DNA of 64,000 nt from an uncultured Flavobacteriaceae bacterium (GTDB lineage Bacteria > Bacteroidota > Bacteroidia > Flavobacteriales > Flavobacteriaceae): the NCBI GenBank assembly GCA_947494565.1, contig CANLVG010000004.1, positions 400,598 through 464,597 on the forward strand, written 5' to 3'. Each line of letters opens with the position of its first letter. The first letter of the stretch is position 1. Positions 8,119 to 15,538 of the stretch are shown here, one piece after another. The position numbers and the translations under genes were made by a program. The notes beneath the pieces are model-generated. The model was given only the letters and a program-made list of their open reading frames with translations. It was not told the DNA's origin and did no database searches.

Positions 8119-9086
8119 GACAGCACCATTTTTCGGGCGAGTGTCAAAAGATACTGTTTTTCATCAAGAGTTCGTTCCAAAGGTAGTTGGGCCAGACCAA
8201 TGATGCGTCGCATAATTTCGATTCCTGCGACTTTGGCGATCAAGGTCTTTTCGGCCTTGCCTTCGTACGACTCAAAAATGAGGTCGATGTAGCGTTCATC
8301 TGCCGTGGCCATGATACAGTGTGCTGTCATAACGCCTAAATCAAATTCGGCGAAGCCTGAAAAGCCGAATTCAGGATCGATGATGTATAGGTGGTCTTCA
8401 GCGGTCATCCAACTACCGGGATAGTAATCGCCATGCAACAGGGTATCACCTGACGAGAGGTACTTTTCTCCGATTTCACCAATAATCGATTTGAGGTGTT
8501 CGTCCTGTTTGTACCCCATGGAGAGCTCTTGCAATCCTTCTTGAATATCATTGAGTTGAAATCCGTTATCCGTTAGAAAGGGGAGCACGAAAATATGTTG
8601 GTGATTCAACCTTCGCATCTCCAGATTTTGCGGAAAATCTTTGGGGACTTTGGTGCGGTGTATGTGACCAATGGCGCTCATGAGTTGCTCCAGAATGACC
8701 GGGGCTATTGAGCGGTCCGAATAGAGGTAAGACATGTCTTCGCAATCGCCAAGATCTTGTAATAACAAAACATGTTCTTCTTCATCGTACCCTAGTATTT
8801 TTGGAAGGTGGGCAGCCAAAGCTTCATTTTGCAATACGTTATAGAACTGGTGCTCCACGGCAATCCGATCAACAGGTGCTTCAATTTGTTGGTATTTCTG
8901 TACAAAGGGGCGTGACTGTTTGAGAATGAAAGATCGTTCGTCCAAGATAATGCGAAGTACGACATTCATATTGCCCTCTCCTGGTTTTTCGACAGCTAAG
9001 ATGCGTTCATCTGAGGTAATCCAACCTTTGGCGACTAGGTAACTCTGCAGTGTTGTTGTAGAGGTGTTGTTGTCTAAATAATTCAA
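8115..9086 (-). CDS. Aminoglycoside-phosphotransferase-fold kinase, methylthioribose-kinase-like
   Basis: This 323-residue protein has the APH/choline-kinase fold. The catalytic loop is LLHGDYYPGSW (HGD, catalytic Asp) and the metal loop is IIDPEFGFSGFAEFDLG (DPE), close to the pattern of 5-methylthioribose kinase (HGDxxxGS, then IDPEFAFxGxxxFDxG). FILKQSRPFV gives the ATP-binding lysine. The likely reaction is phosphorylation of a small sugar such as methylthioribose, or a related ribosyl compound. mtnA and other methionine-salvage genes are not adjacent. It overlaps the downstream ADP-ribosylglycohydrolase gene and follows a DinB gene by 10 bases. Confidence 0.82.
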   Translation of the reverse strand: MNYLDNNTSTTTLQSYLVAKGWITSDERILAVEKPGEGNMNVVLRIILDERSFILKQSRPFVQKYQQIEAPVDRIAVEHQFYNVLQNEALAAHLPKILGYDEEEHVLLLQDLGDCEDMSYLYSDRSIAPVILEQLMSAIGHIHRTKVPKDFPQNLEMRRLNHQHIFVLPFLTDNGFQLNDIQEGLQELSMGYKQDEHLKSIIGEIGEKYLSSGDTLLHGDYYPGSWMTAEDHLYIIDPEFGFSGFAEFDLGVMTAHCIMATADERYIDLIFESYEGKAEKTLIAKVAGIEIMRRIIGLAQLPLERTLDEKQYLLTLARKMVLS

Positions 9087-9096
9087 AATGCGATAT

Positions 9097-9543
9097 TTAA
9101 TGGTCCAATAATCGGCGATGATAGTTGATCTGTCCCAAGTGGTAGGTGAGATGAGTCGCCAAATGTGTCAAAAAATAACCCGTGGTCATGGGTTTTTTGA
9201 ATACAGGTATCGGATATTCTTTGTTGAGGTCCTCTTCCGACAATTCCTCAAGCGTACATTCGATCATGGCCATGGTACCATCGATCTGCATCAACAGTTC
9301 CTCTTTAGGTACGTCGCGTAGTGAAAACTCCAATTCACGTTGCCGTACATAGCCCGTGTTGCCCAGTTCCGTTCCTATAAAGGCATTTAAATTTCCTAGT
9401 AAGTGAAGACATAGGTTGCCTCCGCTATTGCGAATACCTTTGTTGGTAGTCCACAGATGATGTTCATGGTGATAGGCTTCGATTTCCCTTTTTAATTTTT
9501 GAAGATCCCTTTGGAACAGTGATTTGAGTATCGAGATATGCAT
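9097..9543 (-). CDS. DinB-family protein (DUF1572-like)
   Basis: This is a 148-residue four-helix-bundle protein of the DinB/YfiT superfamily. The metal-ligand histidines sit where expected: one in NLCLHLLGNL near residue 50 and others in HLATHLTYHLGQINYHRRLL at the C-terminus. Members are thought to be metal-dependent thiol transferases or damage-related enzymes; the specific role is unknown. It is the first gene of a three-gene minus-strand run with the kinase and the ADP-ribosylglycohydrolase. Confidence 0.85.
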   Translation of the reverse strand: MHISILKSLFQRDLQKLKREIEAYHHEHHLWTTNKGIRNSGGNLCLHLLGNLNAFIGTELGNTGYVRQRELEFSLRDVPKEELLMQIDGTMAMIECTLEELSEEDLNKEYPIPVFKKPMTTGYFLTHLATHLTYHLGQINYHRRLLDH

Positions 9544-9594
9544 AAACGAAATACGGGTCGTTGTAATTATATGGATTGCATCGCGGAAAATAAT

Positions 9595-9626
9595 AAAAGC
9601 CGCGACTAAATATAGCGCGGCTTTTT
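9595..9626. terminator. Bidirectional terminator-like hairpin
   Basis: The inverted repeat AGCCGCG / CGCGGCT is flanked by an A run on the left and a T run on the right, so it could end transcription on either strand. It lies between the DinB gene and the small membrane-protein gene, both on the minus strand, and so mainly serves the latter. Confidence 0.75.
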
Positions 9627-9730
9627 CAATAAATACATATGGGCACGATCAAAAATGTAAATGATGCCAACAAGGTGTCAACATGCAAGTTTCCATGTTT
9701 AGAAACCTTATATTCTTTTTAACTGTTAAG

Positions 9731-9901
9731 CTAGTCAAAAGCAAAACCGGTTGAGACTCTAAAAATAAAGGCGTAGAGCACAACAATGAACATGATAAAA
9801 CTGAACCATGCAAAAATTTTAAAATACCTCTTCACAACGAAGTTTCCGAGGTTTTTAAATCCATCAAGATAGATTTCTTTCAATAGTAAAGCTACTTTCA
9901 T
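9731..9901 (-). CDS. Small conserved membrane protein, DUF6747-like (56 aa)
   Basis: A minus-strand ATG at 9901 opens a 56-codon frame ending in TAG, too short for most gene callers. The N-terminal half (MKVALLLKEIYLDGFKNLGN) is amphipathic. The second half is one strong membrane segment (FAWFSFIMFIVVLYAFIF) ending in TGFAFD. I recall near-identical small proteins (DUF6747) as widespread in Flavobacteriaceae, where the KEIYLxGFxNLGNFxVKRY pattern is conserved. The terminator at 9595 lies just downstream. Function is unknown. Confidence 0.75.
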   Translation of the reverse strand: MKVALLLKEIYLDGFKNLGNFVVKRYFKIFAWFSFIMFIVVLYAFIFRVSTGFAFD

Positions 9902-10131
9902 AATCTGGTTATTTTAGGGATTAATAGGGGACAAAGATTTAACCTTTGGTTTGAGTAAAGGAAAAATTCAGACCAAATGAACGCAATGCTTGTTGATCGG
10001 TCTGGTGCAGGGATAAAATTCGAATAATCGGGATGAACGGTTGTCGGACAATTCTTCACGAATTGGCAAACGGCATTAAAATGCGGTAAGTGGCACAGCA
10101 GGTCTTCGGGAAAACCATTGGCAAACAAAAA

Positions 10132-10152
10132 ATCCCCGCAAAAGCGGGGATC
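10132..10152 (-). terminator. Terminator hairpin, probably the original tRNA-Phe terminator
   Basis: ATCCCCGC / GCGGGGAT is a perfect 8-base stem with a 4-base loop, followed on the minus strand by a T-rich tract. It abuts the left attachment site. Before integration it would have lain just downstream of tRNA-Phe, so it is probably that gene's native terminator, now separated by the 15-kb insertion. Confidence 0.7.
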
Positions 10153-10157
10153 TAGTG

Positions 10158-10170
10158 TGGTGCCTCCAGT
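10158..10170. repeat. attL core
   Basis: GTGGTGCCTCCAG is identical to 25015-25027 in the acceptor end of tRNA-Phe. The match extends imperfectly: 10161-10180 agrees with 25018-25037 at 17 of 20 bases, covering the T-loop side of the tRNA. This is therefore a displaced tRNA 3' fragment, as expected for tRNA-targeting tyrosine integrases. Confidence 0.8.
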
Positions 10171-10288
10171 TATTGAACTATTTGCAGGTTAATAACTCCT
10201 AACAACTCCAATACCTTTGAACCCTATAGAAACCGGGTATTTCGTAAATTTAAATATAGATAGGAAACATGTTTAACCATAAGATTTC

Positions 10289-10319
10289 TGTCAACTAAAT
10301 TGTCAACCGTATGTCAACT
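10289..10319. promoter_or_regulatory. Left integrase arm-type sites, overlapping the integrase start codon
   Basis: TGTCAAC occurs three times at 10289, 10301 and 10312, spaced 11-12 bases; the last covers the integrase ATG. The block at 10295-10319 is a near copy of 24945-24970 at the right end. The arrangement suggests arm-type binding sites and repression of the integrase by its own product. Confidence 0.6.
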
Positions 10320-11579
10320 ATAAATTCCACATTCTTTTTAAAAAAGCCAAAATCGGATAAGGAAACATTGATACTCTTCTCGTCATACTTCAAGTTCGAG
10401 GAAAAGAAATTCGTTTACTCCACGGGAGAGAAAATCAACCCAAAATCATGGGATTTCAAAAACCGTCAACCAATAGCGCACGGAAAGAATAAATCAGGGG
10501 AATACAGCTCGATAAGAAGGCAGCTTAATCGTTACACGGATAAATTCGGCGAGCTTCAAGCTAGATCCAAGATATATGGTGAGGAGTTCACTTCTCAAAT
10601 TGTTCGTATCGAATTCGATAAGGAATTCAAGAAAGCCAAATCAGGTAAGAACCTGTTTTTCAAAGCCTATGACAAGTTTATGGAGGACAATCAAAAACAG
10701 CAGAAATGGTCGCTCAATACGATTAAGAGATATAACAACATCAAAGGTATCTTGGAGGACTTCGAGCGGGACACGGGCTACAAGTTAAGTTTTAAGAGCA
10801 TTACAAAGCGTTTTCACATCGAGTTCACCGAGTACTCGATGAACGTAAAGAAACACGCGACAAATACCTTTAGGAGGAATTTGGGACTGTTCAAGACCTT
10901 CATGTTCTATGCCTTGGATAACGGGTATACCTATCAGGACGATTTCAGGAAATTCCAGAAGATGAAAGAGGCATTTACGGAGAAGGTAGCGCTCAAAGCG
11001 GAAGACCTGGCCAACATTATGGAACATCAGTTCGAACTTCCGAGGTTGGAGCGGGCTCGAGACGTTTTCGTTTTTGCATGCACAACCGGAATGCGATTTG
11101 GGGAACTCAAACTCATAGGTCGCCACAATGTAATAGACGGTAGCATTTTATTGAAGGAGGAGAAAGGCGTGAACAAGAAACCAAGGGAAATTCCTCTGAA
11201 CAATGTTTCCGAGATGATATTACGGAAATACGACTATGATCTTCCCCTGATAGCGAACCAAAAACAGAACAAGTATATTAAAGAGGTTTTCGAAGCTGCG
11301 GGATATACACAGGAGTCTGAAAGAGTAATCGTCAAAGGTAAAACAGTCGTTCGTGAAAAGATGCCGCTATTCGAAAGAATTAGTACTCATACCGCACGAA
11401 GAACCTTTATAACGATGATGAAGAGACAGAAAGTCTCCGATAAGCTTATTGCTTCAATTTCAGGCCATAAGGATCTGAAAACATTAAACACCTATTATCA
11501 GGTGGACCAAGAGGCAAAGAAAGAGGCTGTGGCAGATGTGTTCGATAATATTGTTCAACCATTAAGAAAAGTCAATTGA
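10311..11579 (+). CDS. Tyrosine recombinase (phage-type integrase)
   Basis: This 422-residue site-specific recombinase is expected to insert and excise the element at tRNA-Phe. It has the three-part layout of Bacteroidota integrases: an N-terminal arm-binding region (residues 1-110), a SAM-like core-binding domain (about 115-225, KWSLNTIKRYNNIKGILEDF), and a catalytic domain. Catalytic residues are R in TGMRFGELK (about 260), the HTARR box (about 360-363), H in SGHKDL (about 385) and Tyr in LNTYYQ (about 394-395). The ATG lies inside the TGTCAAC repeats, about 140 bases from the attachment core. The stop overlaps the next gene's TTG start. Confidence 0.95.
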   Translation: MSTINSTFFLKKPKSDKETLILFSSYFKFEEKKFVYSTGEKINPKSWDFKNRQPIAHGKNKSGEYSSIRRQLNRYTDKFGELQARSKIYGEEFTSQIVRIEFDKEFKKAKSGKNLFFKAYDKFMEDNQKQQKWSLNTIKRYNNIKGILEDFERDTGYKLSFKSITKRFHIEFTEYSMNVKKHATNTFRRNLGLFKTFMFYALDNGYTYQDDFRKFQKMKEAFTEKVALKAEDLANIMEHQFELPRLERARDVFVFACTTGMRFGELKLIGRHNVIDGSILLKEEKGVNKKPREIPLNNVSEMILRKYDYDLPLIANQKQNKYIKEVFEAAGYTQESERVIVKGKTVVREKMPLFERISTHTARRTFITMMKRQKVSDKLIASISGHKDLKTLNTYYQVDQEAKKEAVADVFDNIVQPLRKVN

Positions 11580-12313
11580 AAAGACCGGCCAAAAGGAAGA
11601 AGGACGACACGGCGGAGATTGAAGTTAAACTCAAGCACTTGTTCGCGAAGGATAAGTTTGCCAGGGTGAAACCGAATGGGACGAACGTTAATGAAATTTT
11701 CGAGAACAACCTCAAGATTTGGTTGCTCAACAATAGTGACGAAACTCAGGTGCTTCATGGTGAGTCGGTCGTTATCTCAAATGGAGTTATGGAAAATCCT
11801 GAAAATGTGATAACAGGCAACACAAAAGAAGGTTTTGAATTAACTGCAACTGATTTTATCAGCGCGGAACTAGATTTTCTTTCCGGCCTTAGTGCCAATT
11901 ACTATTCAATTGTAGAGGGCAAACAATTAGCTATTTACAAGGGCTATCTAGAGCAACAAAGGAAAGTTAAGGCCGAAATTAAAATATCATTCCGTGACTC
12001 TTTCTACGAGGTTTCGGATTACGAAAAGGTTATGGCGCAACTAAATGAATACAGTATAGCCAGTAAAGTTGGAAACAAACACACATGGAATGTCGGAAGC
12101 GAATCTAGGTTGACCTTGATGACTGCATTTTACGATACATTACTTGACAACGGCTTAATTAGAAAACATCGCACACTTCAAGAAGCTGCTGACGCAATTA
12201 ACAATCACTTCCACATAAATTATCATCGTGGGTATTTTAAACGTCATAGAGAGTATGAATGGTATGAAGGAATGCGAAACGACTTCCATTTTATACCAAA
12301 AAGAGTTAAATAA
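11576..12313 (+). CDS. Unknown protein coupled to the integrase
   Basis: I do not recognise this 245-residue protein. Its proposed start is TTG at 11576, overlapping the integrase stop (TTGA); no ATG exists before the 72nd codon, so either TTG or a later start is used. The first 25 residues are very basic (KRPAKRKKDD). The C-terminal 70 residues (LTLMTAFYDTLLDNGLI through HFHINYHRGYFKRHREYEWY) recall the C-terminal domain of RteC-like regulators of Bacteroidota mobile elements, with a helical segment and an aromatic, basic end. This is only a loose resemblance. A role in control of excision or transfer would suit its position. Confidence 0.65.
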   Translation: MKRPAKRKKDDTAEIEVKLKHLFAKDKFARVKPNGTNVNEIFENNLKIWLLNNSDETQVLHGESVVISNGVMENPENVITGNTKEGFELTATDFISAELDFLSGLSANYYSIVEGKQLAIYKGYLEQQRKVKAEIKISFRDSFYEVSDYEKVMAQLNEYSIASKVGNKHTWNVGSESRLTLMTAFYDTLLDNGLIRKHRTLQEAADAINNHFHINYHRGYFKRHREYEWYEGMRNDFHFIPKRVK

Positions 12314-12323
12314 TCAGTTTCTA

Positions 12324-12399
12324 CTGTTACCGTAACTTGTAACAGATAATTACATATCCACATATATAAATTAGCCTTGTATAACTATAAAAACAAGGC
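12324..12399. promoter_or_regulatory. Paired inverted repeats upstream of the excisionase-like gene
   Basis: CTGTTAC (12324-12330) pairs with GTAACAG (12339-12345), and GCCTTGT (12374-12380) pairs with ACAAGGC (12393-12399); the second pair ends just before the ATG at 12402. Both are perfect 7-base arms in an AT-rich leader, so they are candidate operators or RNA hairpins controlling the gene. Confidence 0.45.
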
Positions 12400-12401
12400 A
12401 T

Positions 12402-12680
12402 ATGTATCTACCATTAGAGGAGCTGCTGGAGGCTCAAAAATCAAATTCCAGTCGTCTACAGAGAATTGAGCAACTATTGCTGAGTAATCCCATAAAAAGA
12501 TATTCCCCTCAAGAAATCTCAGAAAATACGCCCCTTAGCACTCAGACAGTGCTCGCCGCAATTAAGGACGGTAGAATCAAAGCTCAAAGATTCGGAAGAA
12601 AGTATTTGATAACCGCAGAAGAGTTTGAACGGGTTTGTAAGGATGCAAAATCCTTAAAATATAAACGTTCGGTAGCTTAA
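12402..12680 (+). CDS. Excisionase-like HTH protein (HTH_17)
   Basis: This 92-residue protein begins with a short coiled segment (LEELLEAQKSNSSRLQRIEQLLL). A winged-helix MerR/excisionase-type DNA-binding domain follows: KRYSPQEISENTPLSTQTVLAAIKDGRIKAQRFGRKYLITAEEFER. This layout is common among Bacteroidota element proteins that act as excisionases or as activators of replication genes. It follows the integrase module, has inverted repeats in its leader and a strong terminator just after it, so it is probably a single-gene transcript. Confidence 0.82.
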   Translation: MYLPLEELLEAQKSNSSRLQRIEQLLLSNPIKRYSPQEISENTPLSTQTVLAAIKDGRIKAQRFGRKYLITAEEFERVCKDAKSLKYKRSVA

Positions 12681-12687
12681 AGAAAAA

Positions 12688-12730
12688 AAGCCCAGAATAG
12701 TCCACCAAAGACTCTGGGCTTAACTTTTTT
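12688..12730 (+). terminator. Rho-independent terminator after the excisionase-like gene
   Basis: AAGCCCAGA (12688-12696) pairs with TCTGGGCTT (12713-12721), and a TTTTTT run follows at 12725-12730. It separates the excisionase-like gene from the replication genes. Confidence 0.8.
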
Positions 12731-12741
12731 ACATAAACGGT

Positions 12742-13590
12742 ATGGAGACAAATTTACTAAAAAACACGGTAATATCACAATTTAATAGGGTTAGCGATAC
12801 CTTAGGGGAGAAAAGAGAACTAGAACTCGTATTGAATGAAATCAGATCAAATAAATATGTAAAGCTTATAAGTGGAATTCGCGCTACTAGCGAAAAAAAG
12901 AGGAGCACTTCATTGAAAATGCAATTGCCGGCCGTCACCTTTGCCGGAACTTTTTCAAAAAGGGCTAAAGCCTTTTGTACACAACCATCAGGGTTGATTT
13001 GTCTTGATTTCGATGGCCTGAGGAATGCGGGTATCGTAAAGGAAAAACTGGCCAGGAGCAAGTATTGTCTTTGCATATTTATATCCCCTTCGGGAAATGG
13101 TCTAAAAATGCTCGTACGCATTCCTTTGGTAATAGGCGACGAACGTTATAAGGAATATTACAATGCCGCACTTCTTCATTATGGTGACTTCAGGCCCGAT
13201 ACCTCCACGAAGGATATCTCCAGGTTGTGTTTCCTCAGCCATGACCCTAAACTTTACCTGAACGAAAACGCAGAGGTCTTTACAAAAAGGTTTATCGCTC
13301 CGGTCTCACGTCCAAAAGTCAGGAACCTTAAATCCATTGGTAGTGCCACCGAGGGCGCAAGAATCAAAGGACTTTTCAAATGGTGGAAAAACAACCACTG
13401 GGATCCATCCGCAAGGAACAATAGTCTGTACAAGCTTGCTGCTGCCTTTTGTGAATACGGTGTATCCCTTGATTCTGCATGGGCGGTTATCAGGACATAC
13501 GAAGAGCCGGATCTCGATCAATATGAGCTTAAAAAGCTAACGGATTCGGCCTACAAGAGAATAACGTTCAACGCAAAAGAATTTGTTTAG
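12742..13590 (+). CDS. VirE N-terminal / BT4734-like primase-associated protein
   Basis: This 282-residue protein matches the N-terminal half of Bacteroidota VirE/primase proteins. Markers are KMQLPAVTFAGTF (about 60-72), SGLICLDFDGL with acidic catalytic-type residues (about 84-94), CIFISPSGNGLKMLVRIP (about 110-127) and DTSTKDISRLCFLSHDPKLY (about 152-171), the archaeo-eukaryotic-primase-like core. The C-terminal part (NNSLYKLAAAFCEYGVSLDSAWAVI) resembles the PriCT-type helical domain. It probably primes element DNA synthesis. The next gene, the helicase, starts directly at its stop with no gap. In many genomes the two are fused, so here the primase-helicase is split. Confidence 0.82.
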   Translation: METNLLKNTVISQFNRVSDTLGEKRELELVLNEIRSNKYVKLISGIRATSEKKRSTSLKMQLPAVTFAGTFSKRAKAFCTQPSGLICLDFDGLRNAGIVKEKLARSKYCLCIFISPSGNGLKMLVRIPLVIGDERYKEYYNAALLHYGDFRPDTSTKDISRLCFLSHDPKLYLNENAEVFTKRFIAPVSRPKVRNLKSIGSATEGARIKGLFKWWKNNHWDPSARNNSLYKLAAAFCEYGVSLDSAWAVIRTYEEPDLDQYELKKLTDSAYKRITFNAKEFV

Positions 13591-14829
13591 ATGGAGGCAG
13601 TGAAGAAAATGGATGTACACTCAAAAGCGATGAGCAAAGTAATTGAGATAACCAAGAATGATAAAATCGACAAGCTAGAACAGTTTCTCAAAAGATTCGG
13701 CTTACGACATAATTCAATTACTCGGGAAATCGAATTAGATGGTGACGCGATTATCGATAGGGATATCAACACCATCTACACCAAAGCCATGCGCGAGATT
13801 AACTATAATATAAGCAAAAACAAAATATGGGACTACATCAACAGCGACTTCACTAAAACGTATAATCCGTTCCTGGATTTCTTCGAAAAGTACCAAGAGA
13901 TGAAACCTGTGGGGCGGGTAAAAGAACTGCTGGATTGTATCGAATACGAGAAACCCGATCTTTCATTGGACAGCTTGACCGAGGACGAGTCAAATGCTGA
14001 TTTCTTGGAGGTGTTCATGGAAAGATGGCTGCTCAGTATTATTGCCGCTATGCACGGAACTTATTCTTTACTAGTGCTTGTCCTCACCGGGCCACAGGCA
14101 AGCGGTAAGAGTCGGTTCTTCCGGGAGTTGCTTCCCATAGAACTGAGACCCTACTATGCGGAAAGTAAATTGGACAGCGGGAAGGATGATGAGATATTGA
14201 TGGCCAAGAAACTGATCGTTCTAGATGACGAGTTTTCCGGGAAGTCCAAAAAAGAGGCCGCAAAGCTCAAAGATCTTTCCTCAAAGGATTCCTTTACGGT
14301 CAGGAAGCCTTATGGCAAAGCACATGAGACCCTCAAGCGCCACGCTGTACTATGTGGAACTAGTAATGAGGAACAAATACTCAATGACCCGACCGGAAAC
14401 CGAAGGCTTATCCCTATCAACGTGAAAAGCATAGACCTGGAGAAGTACTCCAAGATTGATAAGGTAGAACTCTTCATGGAACTATACCATACCTATCAAG
14501 AAATCGGCGACGGGTGGATGTTGGGACGAAATGAAATCGATTACCTAAATAAATGTACTTCGAGAAACGAGCAGCCCGACGTGGTTAAGGAGATGGTGCA
14601 GCAATACTTCGAACCAGTAGAAATGGAAGGTGGAAGGGCTATTAAACTCACTTCTACTGAGATAAAGAACAAGCTCGAAACAAGGACAAGGGAAACCATC
14701 AGTATCTACAAATTGGGGAGCATTATGAAATCCCTTGGGTACAGACAGGTGAAAGTGTACGACAGTAATACAAAGAACAGCAAAAGATGCTATTTGATGA
14801 TAGATAAGACTAACGAGAGCCAATCATGA
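13591..14829 (+). CDS. VapE-type superfamily 3-like replicative helicase
   Basis: This 412-residue P-loop protein belongs to the virulence-associated E family. Walker A is LTGPQASGKSRFF (about 167-180), Walker B is KLIVLDDEFS (about 206-215), and the sensor/arginine-finger motif is DPTGNRRLIPI (about 265-276). The C-terminal domain (about 330-400) looks like a winged helix. In phage satellites VapE-type proteins act with a primase at the element's own origin. The iteron cluster that starts within its last codons and continues downstream supports this. It is co-transcribed with the primase. Confidence 0.87.
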   Translation: MEAVKKMDVHSKAMSKVIEITKNDKIDKLEQFLKRFGLRHNSITREIELDGDAIIDRDINTIYTKAMREINYNISKNKIWDYINSDFTKTYNPFLDFFEKYQEMKPVGRVKELLDCIEYEKPDLSLDSLTEDESNADFLEVFMERWLLSIIAAMHGTYSLLVLVLTGPQASGKSRFFRELLPIELRPYYAESKLDSGKDDEILMAKKLIVLDDEFSGKSKKEAAKLKDLSSKDSFTVRKPYGKAHETLKRHAVLCGTSNEEQILNDPTGNRRLIPINVKSIDLEKYSKIDKVELFMELYHTYQEIGDGWMLGRNEIDYLNKCTSRNEQPDVVKEMVQQYFEPVEMEGGRAIKLTSTEIKNKLETRTRETISIYKLGSIMKSLGYRQVKVYDSNTKNSKRCYLMIDKTNESQS

Positions 14830-15175
14830 CACTATTGACAATATGTAATGACACGATACGAACTCAACGGATGCGGGGGCTGAGGAGCATATCTTGTCAC
14901 CTTGTCATCATGTCACTTGTTTTTGTAAAACCATACGCCTATACCCCTCTCTATATTAAACTAATATTTACCCTTTTATAATGACACTACTGACAAGATA
15001 CTTTGGGAGGTCAACAAACATGGGACATAGGTTCGTGTCAATTGGTACAAATTCAAATGACAAGACTGTGACAAGAATGACAAGTTTCGAAGACATAGAA
15101 ATACCACTGGGCGCCCCCATTTCCATCGAAAAATTGAATAAAAATCATGCTTTATACCAACCAACCTGTCAACTA
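14822..15175. other. Iteron cluster, putative replication origin of the element
   Basis: The pentamer TGACA or its complement TGTCA occurs 13 times in about 350 bases. Plus-orientation copies are at 14827, 14836, 14849, 14982, 14991, 15058, 15069 and 15078; reverse copies are at 14895, 14903, 14911, 15036 and 15167. Within groups they are spaced 8-13 bases, and many extend to TGACAAG. Two 15-base units (14826-14840 and 14981-14995) differ at one base. An AT-rich stretch (14941-14981) lies between groups. Iterons beside a primase-helicase and around an AT-rich spacer are the layout of satellite and P4-like origins. No convincing gene lies between 14830 and 15280. Confidence 0.7.
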
Positions 15176-15280
15176 AAATTGTAAAACATTGAAAATCAAT
15201 AATATAAAATCACATATGTGGTGCCATAAAGTATCGAACCCTAAAATTATATCATTATAAATCAATAAAATTTCAAAGTT

Positions 15281-15538
15281 ATGCAAGGAGGAAAAAGACC
15301 CGGAGCGGGCAGGCCAAAAGGTTCCAAGAACAAAAAGACCGAAAAGATCAGGGAGCATTTCGAGAAGTTCATTTCGGACAACTTGGTGCAAATGCAAGAG
15401 GACTATGATAAACTTGACCCCAACCAAAGACTACAGTTCATTTCACTATTGACGAAGTACGTACTGCCATCAATGAAGGCTATCGAGATGACCGGGGCAG
15501 TGGAAAGCCCTGTGATAGATATGAGCAAATGGAAATAA
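15281..15538 (+). CDS. Small terminase subunit-like protein
   Basis: This 85-residue protein starts with the basic GGKRPGAGRPKGSKNKKTEKI motif typical of small terminase/DNA-recognition proteins in Bacteroidota phages. A helical region follows (REHFEKFISDNLVQMQEDYDKLDPNQRLQFISLLTKYVLP). It should recognise packaging sites and form a ring that regulates the large subunit. It overlaps the large-terminase gene by 10 bases, supporting the pair. It is shorter than many small terminases, so it may be a minimal form. It opens the packaging and tail gene run after the origin region. Confidence 0.78.
   Translation: MQGGKRPGAGRPKGSKNKKTEKIREHFEKFISDNLVQMQEDYDKLDPNQRLQFISLLTKYVLPSMKAIEMTGAVESPVIDMSKWK

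Noticed and set aside
9898..10128. Minus-strand open frame of 76 codons left of the attachment site
   Set aside because: The composition (many Pro, His and Phe, no family pattern) looks non-coding, and it overlaps the start of the 56-residue membrane-protein gene.
12729..13121. Minus-strand 130-codon frame opposite the primase gene
   Set aside because: It lies wholly antisense to a recognised VirE-type primase, so it is a shadow frame.
14981..15184. Plus-strand open frame of 67 codons after the helicase gene
   Set aside because: It runs through the TGACA iterons, its residues follow the repeats, and it resembles no protein I know. The region is better explained as an origin.
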